NCBI GenBank assembly: GCA_036374835.1
Contig: DASUTB010000047.1
Coordinates: 1-46,088, forward strand
DNA from: DASUTB01 sp036374835
GTDB taxonomy: Bacteria; Actinomycetota; Actinomycetes; Jiangellales; Jiangellaceae
Direction of reading: 5' to 3'
DNA length: 46,088 nucleotides
In this document: positions 23,408 through 33,000 of the stretch, piece by piece
How positions within the stretch are numbered: the stretch's first letter is position 1
Layout: each line of letters starts with the position of its first letter
Program-made: the position numbers and the translations under genes
Notes under the pieces: generated by a model
What the model was told of the DNA's origin: nothing
Seen by the model: only the letters and a program-made list of their open reading frames with translations
The model's database searches: none

Positions 23408-25846
23408 TCAGCGGCGGGCAGCCGGATCGTCCAGTGCGTAGCGAACGGCGTCCTCCAGCGTCATGGCGGCTCCCTCGGCGTGGAGGGAAGCCAGCTTGTC
23501 TCGGCCGAGCACTCGCTCCAACTCCTCAACGACGGCGTCGTGCTCGGGCCGGTCGCCCGGATCGCGGGCTGCGCCCAGCAACTCAAGCGCGGCGTCGGCC
23601 GCTCCGATGAGCCGCGCGGCGCGCTCGGGACGGTCGAGTGCGAGTTCGGCGCCGCCGAGCTCGCCGACAGCCAGCGCGGCCATCTTTCGCAGCCCGATGT
23701 CCCAGGCGGCGCGCAAGGATTGTTGACCGAGACGATGTGCTTCGTGGTGGGCGCCGCGGTGCCGCGCCACATAGGCCAGGTTGCCCAGGATCCTGCTCTC
23801 GCTGCCTCGATCGCCGCCGGCCCGCGCGGCTCGAAGGGCCGCCTCGTAAGCGGCGCCGGCCATCTCATCGTCACCGTGCACCCTCGTGATCTCGCCCTTG
23901 AGGTTCAGTGTGTGGGCGAGAACCAGCTGTTCACCGGTTCGCTCGGCGCGGTCGATGGCTTCGTCGCTTAGGCCGAGCGCTCGTTGGTAGTCGTCGGGGC
24001 GTCCGATATAGGTGACGGCAACCCACGCAAGGCTGAGCGCGATGTACCGAGCATGCGCTATGTCGCGGAAGAGGGCCAGCGACTGCGCCCACAGGTCACG
24101 AGCGGCGTCGGTGTGGCCCTGGACGTACTCGAGGTACCCCGCGACGAAGCGCAGCTCGCCGACCGACAGCGGATCGAGCATGTCGACCCACTCAAGCGCC
24201 TGCGCCGTCCAGCGGGCGACCGGGTCGGGGTTAGCATCGAGGTATCCGTACAGGGACGCCGCGATCCGGCCCGCCGTCCGGTAGTCGCCTGTGGCGCTTG
24301 AGAAATCGAACGCGGCTCGGATGTCGGCTATCTGCTCGTGGATCGCGCCGATCCAGTACCCGGCAGCCTTCCCCCAACGGGTCTCCTCGTACCCGGCGAC
24401 GAGGTCGGCGAAGTGGACGGCGTGCCGGCGCCGGATCTCGTCGCTGTCCGGGTTCGCTGCGAGCTGCTCGACCGCGAACTCGTGGAGTAGCTCGAGCATG
24501 GTGAACCGGGGTTCACCGGTGGGTCCTTCGACGCGGCGGACCAGGCTCTTGTCGACGAGACCGGCCAGGTCGGCCAGGACATCGGCGTCGCGGTCCGTTG
24601 CGCAGACGTCTTCGATCGCCTCGAGTGAAGCGGGCGCCGCGAACACGCCCAGCCGGTCGAACAGCCGTTGCTGTGCGTCGGGTAGGAGGTCATAGCTCCA
24701 GGCGATCGTGGCCCGCATGGTCTGGTGCCGTCCCGGTCGGTCGCGCATGCCTCCGCTGAGCGAATCGATGCGGCGCACCAGGCGCTCACGAAGGAGGCGG
24801 GTCGGGAGCACGCGAATTCGAACCGCCGCGAGCTCCAGGGCGAGCGGGAGACCGTCCAGCGAGCGACAGATCGCCGTGACGTCGTCCCGGTTCGTCTCGC
24901 TGATCGCGAACGACGGATCGACGGATTGGGCGGCTTGCTCGAACAGGGCCAGCGCGTCAGGCAGCCGCTGGTCAAGGTCGTCCTTCGGGGCGTGGTCCGT
25001 GTCCAGCGGCATGACCTCGTAGACCTGTTCGCCGGTGAGGCGAAGCCGCTCCCGGCTCGTAGTGAGCACCGAGAGCCCGGGCGACCACTGAAGAAGATCG
25101 GACACCAGCGGTGCGGCGTCCGCCACGTGTTCGAAGTTGTCGAGGACGAGCAGCACCTCGCGTCCCCGCAGCCACTCCCGTAGCAGCAGCTCGGGCTCAG
25201 CGGCTCCGCCGCCACGCGGTTCGAGAACCTCGACCACCAGACTTGCCACCAGCGCGGGATCCCGAACGCGAGTGAGCGCGACAAACCAGACCCCGTCGGC
25301 GTGGCGCTCGGCCACCCGAGTCGCAAGCTCAGCTGCTAAGCGCGTCTTGCCCACCCCGCCGGGCCCGGTGAGCGTGAGCAGCCTCGTGCCGCTCATGAGA
25401 TCGATCAGATCCGACAACTCCTGCTCGCGCCCGATGAGGCGGGTTCCGGAGACGGCGAGCATCCCGGTGTCGGCGGACGGAGGCTCGCTCGGTCCGGCGC
25501 CGTCCTCCTCGACCGGCGAGATGAACTGGTAGCCACGACCGTGGACTGTCCGGATGATGCGCTGCGACCGGCCGTCGTCACCGACCGCGCGGCGGGCGCC
25601 CTTTACGCGGCTCGTGAGGGTCGATTCGCTGACGAAGCGGTTGCCCCAGACGTTGTCCAGTAGCTCTTCCTTCGTGACCACCCGGTCGCGGTGGTCGAGC
25701 AGATAGGCGAGGAGGTCGAAGACCTGGGGTTCCACCGGCTCGATCCGTCCGCCCACCGTGAGCCGATAGGTGGCCGTGTCCAGCTCGCATCCCTCGAAGC
25801 GGAATCGCAACGCCCCCACCCCTCGTTCCGCGCCGGCCTTGGACAA
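23408..25846 (-). CDS. Winged-helix STAND ATPase regulator with TPR domain (AfsR/SARP-like)
   Basis: This 812-residue cytoplasmic regulator begins with an OmpR/PhoB-type winged helix (EPVEPQVFDLLAYLLDHRDR, TVHGRGYQFIS). A STAND-type NTPase follows, with Walker A GPGGVGKT (161-168), Walker B VLLVLDNFEHV and the DGLPLALELAA sensor block. The C-terminal 350 residues are helical TPR-like repeats. Such proteins integrate a ligand or protein signal with ATP hydrolysis to switch transcription. The recorded start is TTG 25846; GTG 25819, preceded by GAGGG, is an alternative. Targets are unknown; the divergent persulfide operon is a candidate. Confidence 0.88.
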   Translation of the reverse strand: MSKAGAERGVGALRFRFEGCELDTATYRLTVGGRIEPVEPQVFDLLAYLLDHRDRVVTKEELLDNVWGNRFVSESTLTSRVKGARRAVGDDGRSQRIIRTVHGRGYQFISPVEEDGAGPSEPPSADTGMLAVSGTRLIGREQELSDLIDLMSGTRLLTLTGPGGVGKTRLAAELATRVAERHADGVWFVALTRVRDPALVASLVVEVLEPRGGGAAEPELLLREWLRGREVLLVLDNFEHVADAAPLVSDLLQWSPGLSVLTTSRERLRLTGEQVYEVMPLDTDHAPKDDLDQRLPDALALFEQAAQSVDPSFAISETNRDDVTAICRSLDGLPLALELAAVRIRVLPTRLLRERLVRRIDSLSGGMRDRPGRHQTMRATIAWSYDLLPDAQQRLFDRLGVFAAPASLEAIEDVCATDRDADVLADLAGLVDKSLVRRVEGPTGEPRFTMLELLHEFAVEQLAANPDSDEIRRRHAVHFADLVAGYEETRWGKAAGYWIGAIHEQIADIRAAFDFSSATGDYRTAGRIAASLYGYLDANPDPVARWTAQALEWVDMLDPLSVGELRFVAGYLEYVQGHTDAARDLWAQSLALFRDIAHARYIALSLAWVAVTYIGRPDDYQRALGLSDEAIDRAERTGEQLVLAHTLNLKGEITRVHGDDEMAGAAYEAALRAARAGGDRGSESRILGNLAYVARHRGAHHEAHRLGQQSLRAAWDIGLRKMAALAVGELGGAELALDRPERAARLIGAADAALELLGAARDPGDRPEHDAVVEELERVLGRDKLASLHAEGAAMTLEDAVRYALDDPAARR

Positions 25847-25944
25847 GCCCGACTAGACGAATTATCCGTCACGTTGTGTCGACTCGGAGCGCTGCGCTGG
25901 ATTTCGCCGCCGGCGTCCCGCGCCGGGGGGCGTTCCAAACGCTG

Positions 25945-25968
25945 TCATTCTAAAATTTCGTGGAATGA
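25945..25968 (+). promoter_or_regulatory. Operator/promoter of the rhodanese operon
   Basis: TCATTC (25945-25950) and GAATGA (25963-25968) form a 6-bp inverted repeat around TAAAATTTCGTG, and TAAAAT (25951-25956) is a good -10 box. It lies about 40 bases before the start of the operon that encodes an ArsR-type regulator. ATTC-N-GAAT dyads over the -10 are typical ArsR-family operators. Confidence 0.55.
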
Positions 25969-26009
25969 TGTATTGTCGCTGGTGCCGGTCTTCTGGGGAA
26001 GGTGGCCCG

Positions 26010-27371
26010 ATGGGCGATGTCAATGTGATCCCACTTGTGGATGAAGGGTTGGGCAACTCCGCCTACCTCGTGGATCTGGACGACGGGCGGGCTCTGGCGG
26101 TCGATGTCAGTCGTGACCTGCGCCAGGTGCGGGAGGAGGCGCAGCGCCGTGGGCTGATCGTGGCCTATGCCGCGGACACGCATCTGCACGCTGACTTCCT
26201 TACCGGTGCGGTGCAGCTGGCGGCCACGGACGGGGCACAGGTGCTGGCCGCGGCGCAAGGGCACCGGGAGTTCCGGCACACGGGACTTGGCGACGGCGAC
26301 GAGGTCGACATGGGAGGCCTGCGGCTGCGGGCCCTTGCGACCCCGGGGCATACCCACGAGCACCTTGCGTTCGAGCTTCTCGACGGCTCCGCGACGCTGG
26401 GCGTGTTCACCGGCGGTTCCCTGCTTGTCGGCTCGGCCGCCCGAACCGACCTGGTCTCTCCGGAGCGCACCGACGAGCTGGCCCGGGCGCAGTACCGGTC
26501 CCTGCAGCGCCTGGCCGGCCTCGACGACGGCGTGGCGGTGTGGCCGACGCATGGGGCCGGCTCGTTCTGTTCTGCGCCGCCCGGCACCGAGCGGACGTCG
26601 ACGATCGGCATTGAGCGGGCCACGAACACACTACTTCGCGCCCAGAATGAGGATGCGTTCGTCAAGCAGTTGCTGGACTCGCTGGGCACGTTCCCGCCGT
26701 ATTTCCTCCGCCTGGGTGAGCTCAACCGGCGCGGCCCGGTTCTCGTCGATGAGGACGGCGGTCTCGCCCAGCTTGCGGCCGCAGACGTCGCGCGGTTGAA
26801 GGCGTCAGGTGCGGAGGTGGTCGACGTCCGACCGGTGGCCGACTTCGGTGCGGGCCACGTGCCAGGGTCGGTGTCGATACCGCTTCGGCCGGCGTTCGCC
26901 ACCTGGCTCGGGTGGCTCGTCGATGCCGACCGACCGATCGTCGTGGTCCGCAACTCCGACCAGGATCCGGCCGAGATCAGCTGGCAGGCGCGCAAGATCG
27001 GCTACGACCGGATCGCCGGCGAGCTGCAGGGAGGTATCCCCTCGTGGCGTGCCGCCGGCCGGCCGACGACGTCGATCCCCATCGTCACCCCCGGCGGCGT
27101 GGGCGACACTCCGGTGCTCGACGTCCGCCAGGACAACGAGTTCGAGTCGGGCCACGTCCCTGCGGCCCGGCATGTCGAGCTGGGGGCACTACAGGGCGAG
27201 GTGGCCACGCTCCAGGCCGGACCGACCGTGGTCATGTGCGGCCACGCCGAGCGGGCCATGGGCGCGGCAAGCCTGCTCGCCAGGGCGGGCCGCACCGACG
27301 TCTCGGTCCTGCTGGGTGGACCTCAGGACTGGGCCGAGATCACCGGCAGGTCCCTGGAGGTCGGCGGGTGA
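26010..27371 (+). CDS. Metallo-beta-lactamase-fold persulfide dioxygenase-like protein with two rhodanese domains
   Basis: A 453-residue fusion. The N-terminal MBL domain carries the metal motif THLHADF (His58, His60, Asp62), His114 in TPGHTHEH and His181 in WPTHGAGS, the pattern of ETHE1/CstB-like persulfide dioxygenases. The first rhodanese domain (about 255-350) has VVVRNSD where the catalytic Cys loop should be and is probably inactive. The second (about 365-450) has Cys410 in VMCGHAER and should carry a persulfide. I infer oxidation of low-molecular-weight thiol persulfides. ATG 26010 follows GGGGAAGG. It is first of four tightly packed genes; the next starts in a GTGA overlap. Confidence 0.88.
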   Translation: MGDVNVIPLVDEGLGNSAYLVDLDDGRALAVDVSRDLRQVREEAQRRGLIVAYAADTHLHADFLTGAVQLAATDGAQVLAAAQGHREFRHTGLGDGDEVDMGGLRLRALATPGHTHEHLAFELLDGSATLGVFTGGSLLVGSAARTDLVSPERTDELARAQYRSLQRLAGLDDGVAVWPTHGAGSFCSAPPGTERTSTIGIERATNTLLRAQNEDAFVKQLLDSLGTFPPYFLRLGELNRRGPVLVDEDGGLAQLAAADVARLKASGAEVVDVRPVADFGAGHVPGSVSIPLRPAFATWLGWLVDADRPIVVVRNSDQDPAEISWQARKIGYDRIAGELQGGIPSWRAAGRPTTSIPIVTPGGVGDTPVLDVRQDNEFESGHVPAARHVELGALQGEVATLQAGPTVVMCGHAERAMGAASLLARAGRTDVSVLLGGPQDWAEITGRSLEVGG

Positions 27372-28681
27372 GCCCGATCGGAACCAAGGACGGCAGCCGG
27401 CGGCCGATCACGCTGGGGCTGCGGGCGAACGCGGCGCAGTTCACGATCCTGGTTGCGATCAACGCCCTGGTCGGTGGCATGGTCGGCCAGCAGCAGACCG
27501 TGCTGCCGCTGCTCGCCAAGGACGAGTTCGGGCTCACCGGCTACACGTTCATGTTCACCTATGTGGTCGCCTTCGGTATCACCAAGGCGGCCGCCAACTA
27601 CTTCGCCGGCACCTGGTCGGACCGGTACGGTCGCAAACCCGTCCTGATCGCGGGCTGGTTGGTCGCGGTGCCGGTGCCGCTGATGCTCATCTGGGCACCG
27701 GACTGGGGCTGGGTCGTCGCCGCCAACGTGCTGCTCGGCGCCAATCAGGGTCTGACCTGGTCCACCACGGTGATCATGAAGATCGATCTGGTCGGTCCCA
27801 AGTTGCGGGGCCTGGCGATGGGCCTGAACGAGGCCGCCGGCTACGGAGCGGTCGCCGTCACTTCGATGGCGGCCGGCTACCTGGCCGCGGAGTTCGGCTT
27901 GCGGCCGGCGCCTTTCCTGCTCGGCCTGACCTACACCGCGCTCGCGCTGGGGCTGTCCACCCTGGTGGTCCGGGAGACGCGGCATCACGCCAAGCTCGAA
28001 GCGGCCGGCCACGTGCCCCGTGCCGACGGTAGGCACGACCACCTGCACAGTGAGCTCAGCAACCGCGACGTGTTCACCCAGACCAGCTTCCGCGAGCCGG
28101 CGCTGTCCTCGGCCAGCCAGGCCGGCCTGGTCAACAACCTCAACTTCGGCCTGTCGTGGGGGCTGTTCCCGTTGTTGTTCGCCGGCTCCGGGCTGCCGAT
28201 CGGCCAGATCGGAGTCCTGTTCGCGCTCTACCCGGCGGTGTGGGGGATAGGCCAGCTTGTCACCGGTGCGATGTCGGACCGGTGGGGCCGCAAGCATTTG
28301 ATCACTACTGGTATGTTCACACAGGCCATCGCACTGGCCGTGATCGCCTCCGCCGACGGCTTCGGACTCTGGGCCGCGAGCACGATGCTTCTGGGCGCCG
28401 GCACGGCGATGGTCTATCCGACTCTACTGGCCGCGATCGGCGACGTGGCACACCCGGCGTGGCGGGGCCGGGCGGTCGGCATCTACCGGGTCTGGCGCGA
28501 CCTCGGGTACGCGGTCGGCGCGCTCATGGGCGGTGTCGTCGCCGACCTGTGGAGCCTGCGCACCGCGGTCTGGGTGGCGGCGGCTGTCAGCGTCGTCTCG
28601 GCGCTCGTCGTCGCCTTCCGGATGTACGAGACGCACCACCGTCCCGTCGGCACCGCCCTTGGGGGAACAGATCATGGGTGA
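27368..28681 (+). CDS. MFS transporter of the rhodanese operon
   Basis: A 437-residue major-facilitator protein with about 12 helices. The conserved MFS loop motif occurs as GTWSDRYGRKPVLIAG after helix 2 and again as GAMSDRWGRKHLITTG in the second half. The central cytoplasmic loop is His-rich (RETRHHAKLEAAGH, then GRHDHLHSEL), which may bind metal or protons. It starts at GTG 27368, overlapping the preceding stop, and itself overlaps the next gene by eight bases. Context suggests transport of a sulfur species such as sulfite, thiosulfate or a thiol conjugate; the sequence alone does not show the substrate. Confidence 0.9.
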   Translation: MSPIGTKDGSRRPITLGLRANAAQFTILVAINALVGGMVGQQQTVLPLLAKDEFGLTGYTFMFTYVVAFGITKAAANYFAGTWSDRYGRKPVLIAGWLVAVPVPLMLIWAPDWGWVVAANVLLGANQGLTWSTTVIMKIDLVGPKLRGLAMGLNEAAGYGAVAVTSMAAGYLAAEFGLRPAPFLLGLTYTALALGLSTLVVRETRHHAKLEAAGHVPRADGRHDHLHSELSNRDVFTQTSFREPALSSASQAGLVNNLNFGLSWGLFPLLFAGSGLPIGQIGVLFALYPAVWGIGQLVTGAMSDRWGRKHLITTGMFTQAIALAVIASADGFGLWAASTMLLGAGTAMVYPTLLAAIGDVAHPAWRGRAVGIYRVWRDLGYAVGALMGGVVADLWSLRTAVWVAAAVSVVSALVVAFRMYETHHRPVGTALGGTDHG

Positions 28682-29339
28682 CCGGTCCAGCAAGGAGGCG
28701 CTGTTCGCCGAGTTCGCCGCAGTTGGCAAGGTCCTGGGTAACCCGAAACGGCTCGAACTGCTCGACCTTCTCACCCAGAGCAGCCGCAGCGTGGAGGATC
28801 TCGCCGTCGCTGCCGGCCTCGGGATGAGCACGTGTTCGGCGCACTTGCAGACGATGCGTGAGGCGGGCATGGTCGAGACCCGCCGGGAGGGTAAGCGGAT
28901 CTACTACTCGCTCACCGGTGACGACGTCGCGGGGCTGTGGGAGTACCTGCGGCGGGTCGCCCAGGCCCATCGCCCGCACACCGAACTCGCTCGGCGCGCC
29001 TACCTCGGGCCCGAGGACACCGATGCCGTCGACACCGACGAACTGCTCCGGCGCCTCGAGCGCGGCGACGCGGTCATCCTCGACGTCCGGCCCGGCCCGG
29101 AGTACGCCGGCGGGCATCTATCCGGAGCGATCCACATCCCGCTCGAGGAGCTCGAGCAGCGCCTGTCAGAGCTCCCTTCGGACCGGGAGATCGTCGCCTA
29201 CTGCCGCGGCCGGTACTGCGTTCTCGCCCACGACGCGGTTCGGTTGCTCACCGCCCGCGGCCTGACCGCCCGGCGCGCCATCGACGGCGTCCTGGAGTGG
29301 CGGGTCGCCGGCGTCCCGGTTCGGACCGGCGCACCCTGA
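28674..29339 (+). CDS. ArsR-family regulator fused to a rhodanese domain
   Basis: This 221-residue protein joins an ArsR winged helix (residues 10-100: LGNPKRLELLDLLTQSSRSV, STCSAHLQTMREAGMV) to a rhodanese domain (about 115-215: ILDVRPGPEYAGGHLSGAIH). The active loop is YCRGRYC with Cys177 and Cys182, and there is another Cys (Cys54) in the recognition-helix region. A repressor that carries its own sulfurtransferase could read persulfide directly: sulfur transfer to the cysteines would alter DNA binding. It overlaps the MFS gene by eight bases and probably acts on the dyad at 25945-25968. The fusion type exists elsewhere in bacteria; its mechanism is my inference. Confidence 0.9.
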   Translation: MGDRSSKEALFAEFAAVGKVLGNPKRLELLDLLTQSSRSVEDLAVAAGLGMSTCSAHLQTMREAGMVETRREGKRIYYSLTGDDVAGLWEYLRRVAQAHRPHTELARRAYLGPEDTDAVDTDELLRRLERGDAVILDVRPGPEYAGGHLSGAIHIPLEELEQRLSELPSDREIVAYCRGRYCVLAHDAVRLLTARGLTARRAIDGVLEWRVAGVPVRTGAP

Positions 29340-29360
29340 GCTCCCGGAAGGACGAGACGC

Positions 29361-30038
29361 ATGCCACAGACCCAACTGCCGCCGTGGGACTCAGTGCTGG
29401 CGGTCGTCGCCCACCCCGACGACGAGTCGTTCGCGCTCGGCGCCGTCCTCGGTGCGTTCGCCGAAGCCGGCGCGAAGGTGTCGGTCCTTTGCCTGACCCG
29501 GGGTGAGGCCTCCACCCTGCACGGCGTCGCCGGTGACCTCACCGAGCTGCGCTCCGGCGAGCTTGCCGCCGCCGCGGCGGTACTCGGGCTTCACGACGTC
29601 ACGCTTCTTGCCTATCCCGACGGTGCTCTCTCCGAGGTGGACCTCGACCGACTCGCCGCGGAGGTGACGGGCACCGTCGGCGACGTCGGCGCCGACGGCA
29701 TCATCGGATTCGACCTGTCCGGCGTCACCGGTCACCCTGATCACGCCCACGCCACCGTCGCCGCCGTTCGCGCCGGGAACACACTCGACCTGCCGGTCCT
29801 CGGCTGGACCGTCCCCGACACGGTGGCGCAGCAGCTGCGTCGGGAACATGGGGCGCGGTTCGTCGGCCACGCCGAAACCGAGGTCGACATCGTCGTCACC
29901 GTCGACCGCAGCCTGCAGCACGAGGCCGTCAGATGCCACCCGAGCCAGGCCGTGCCGGGCAGTGTCATGTGGCGCCGCATCGAGCTGTTAGGAGACGAGG
30001 AGCATCTGCGCTGGCTCCGCCGGACCACGGCACCGTGA
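29361..30038 (+). CDS. PIG-L (LmbE-like) deacetylase
   Basis: A 225-residue zinc-dependent deacetylase with the AHPDDE motif near residue 18 and HPDHAHA near residue 127, the metal site of the MshB/Mca family. In actinomycetes this family includes the mycothiol biosynthesis deacetylase and the mycothiol S-conjugate amidase. As the last gene of a persulfide-type operon it may act on a mycothiol conjugate or persulfide product; this is inference. ATG 29361 follows GGAAGGACGAG, 21 bases after the regulator gene. Confidence 0.87.
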   Translation: MPQTQLPPWDSVLAVVAHPDDESFALGAVLGAFAEAGAKVSVLCLTRGEASTLHGVAGDLTELRSGELAAAAAVLGLHDVTLLAYPDGALSEVDLDRLAAEVTGTVGDVGADGIIGFDLSGVTGHPDHAHATVAAVRAGNTLDLPVLGWTVPDTVAQQLRREHGARFVGHAETEVDIVVTVDRSLQHEAVRCHPSQAVPGSVMWRRIELLGDEEHLRWLRRTTAP

Positions 30039-30063
30039 AGCAACCGGAACGGGTCGGTCCGGC

Positions 30064-33000
30064 TCAATCCGGCCCATCGCTCTCCGTTGAGTGCCCCCTC
30101 TGCGCCGACTTCCGTGTGCTCGACTGCCTGACGGCGCGCCAGAAACGCACGAGAAATTCCACGCCGTTCTGCTCGGCAGAGTCCAACCGCGGTACGGATT
30201 GACGATCCACCGCCGGACGGCGGCTCGGGTCGGCCGCCATGTCGCCGAGGAACCGCCCCAACTCGTAGTAGGCGTTGAACTGCCCTTCGTCGAACCACTG
30301 GTCGCTGGTGCTGTCGTTGGGAAAGGTCGGGTGCTGCTGGGCGTAGCTGAGCACCTCGACCGGCAGGTCGGGATGCAGCCTGGTCTTGACCAGGATCAGC
30401 TTGGCCGCTGCCGACGGACTCGGCTCTCCCGCCACTTGGAACGGCTCTGGATAGGACACCTCACCGGTCACGACGACCGCCTTGGACAACCGAGCGCTCA
30501 GATCGGCGAGCGGATCCTTCGGGGTCAGGGGATCGGCGCTTCCGGGCACCAGGTCCAGTGGCTTGTCGAGCTCGATGGTGACCCCGAGCTCCTCCTTGGC
30601 CAGAGCGATCGCGTTACCCAGGGTCGTGGCCAGCGGCGGAGAGTCACCGCTGGCGTCGATGCAGTAGACGGTCCGGCAGCGCTGCCGGAGCAGCTCGACG
30701 AGGCCGAGATTCTCGTAGTGCCCGCCGTCGGTGATGAGCAGGAACCGGTTGGCCGGATCGAACACTCCGGCGACTTCCCGGAGTAGGTAGGTCAACCTGC
30801 GGATCCGGGGCAGTCGGGGCTGCGCCCAACCGTCTGGTCCGGCTCGTTCCGAGAGCCAGGCCGGGTTGGGAAGCCATGTTCCGAGGCGGGCGTTCGACAG
30901 CGCCAGCAGCGTCTGGTACGGCGTGCTCTCACGTCCCATGGCCGAGGCGAAGGCCGCGCCGGACACCGCCATCGCGCTTTGGACGGTGATGTCGCGAAGG
31001 ATGGCGTCGCCGAGCACACCTTCTCGTAGCGCGGCGGTCCGGACGTAGCCGACTTGGGGACCACCGATCCAGTCGTGCGAGAAGGTGTAGGACACCGCTC
31101 TTCGGCCTGGTGGAACCCGGGCGAACCCGGACAGCTGGGCGGCGGCGGCGAAGATCACCTGAGGATGCGTGGGGTCGTTGTTCGGGTCACGGACTCGTTC
31201 GGCGTAGGTGCCCAGCTCCGTTCTTTCGGCATCGAAGTCGTACGGCTCGGCGTATTCGACGCCGTCGCGCCGACGTCGCCGCCGTACGGCGAACGCCGAG
31301 GACAGCCGCCGGCGGTAGAACGCATGCAAGCTCATCCAGGTCTGGTCGACCAGAAGGGCCACGGCCACGAAGATGAGCGGCACGACGACGACATACCAAT
31401 GCGGCCAGAAGTGCACGGGCGCACCGTCCCACCAGGTGAGCAGATCGAAGGTCGACGACTCCATGGACATCAAGGTCACGGCGGTCAGCAGGGCTCCGTA
31501 GAGCAAGCCGAGTACGAGCAGCACCAACCACACGATCAGCATTTGCAGGATACTGCGCGGGACGTGGCGCTGGACGGTCCCTCCCGCCGGGGAGAGCCAC
31601 CTTCGAGCCGTTTTGAACTTCTCTCGCCGACGCCAGAGAATCGAGACGAGCGCGCCGATGTAGGCCAATCCGATTCCTCCCGCGCTGCTGCCGGCCACAA
31701 GGGAGCCCGCGTCGAACTCCTGGTCGCCGAAGATCCACCATGCCAAGCGCACGTACGCCCACACGACCAGTGGGATCAGTAGGCCGAGGATGGCAACGGC
31801 AGCGACGAATATGAAGATTCTCTTCGCGAGAAGCCTGAGCCACGCGGAGAACCGCTTCCTGGTCAGAACGAAGACGCTCAACAGCCAGACGCCGAAGCCC
31901 AACGCGACCAACGTGAGGACCGCTGTCGTCACACCGGTCGTCGGACTGGAGAACGCGGGCGGCTGCTGCCCTTCGGGTGGCAGTGGAAGAGACGCTTGAT
32001 AGAAGAAGGGCACGGCGAGGTAGAAGCGGCCGAGCGCGATACCCACGAGCGTGACCAGACCCACGAGCAGGCCGAGCGACACCAGCACACCACGCAGGAG
32101 GGTGCCGAGCGCGACAAGCCATTGCGCCGGATTGTCCGCGACGTAGCGGCCATGCCTGCGGATGTGGTCGAGCTCGGGGGAGTCCGGCGCGAACACGGTG
32201 GCGGGATCAACGACCGTGCTGTCGGTCCGGTCCGCCTCATCCGGGTGCCTTCGGAGCGCCAACTGCCAGGCCCCGGACGCATAGCCTCCGCCGGAGACGG
32301 AGACGAGGTATCTCGCCCGGCCGAGGATTCCGTGATGCCTGAGTTGATGCAGCGCGCCCAACGCGGCGGTGCCGGATCGGATGCCGCCCCCTGACACGCA
32401 GATGCCGACCTCGGCCGCATCCCTGCTCAGCGCTTCGGGCGTCGGCTTTGCCGCACCGCCCGGCGGCCACAGCTTTCCATCGTCATCCACGACCGGCGAT
32501 GGCGGAATCACCGTAGCGTCGTCGGGCGCGACATCGGCCGGCGTCCTGACCCAGCCGAAGTCCGCTGAACGCATCATCGCGCGGGCGGGAACGATGAGCA
32601 GGACGGTCGCCGCCGTGATCAACACGGGTAGGAGCAGGGTGAACTTGATGACCGCAGCGGCGGCAGCCCACCTCCAGACCGCATCGGTCCCGTCGTCCAG
32701 CAGCCCTTCGAGCCCGGCGTCGATCAGCCGGTTCTTGGCGAGGTCGACGGCGGCGATCAGCAGCACCGCTTCGGCGGCCAGCCTCGTAACGCTTCTGGCT
32801 CGGTCCGTTTGACAGACCGAGCTTCCGACAAGACACAGACCGCCGAGGCTGACCAGATAGGAACCGATGAGCAGCAGGTCCGCACCGAGCGCGTTCTGGT
32901 AGTACTCCACCTGACTCGCACACGTATCGGTGCCGCTCGGACGCAGGGCCGGCCCGGTGTCCGCCGCCTCGGGCGCCGACACGTCGAGACCGTGGCAGAC

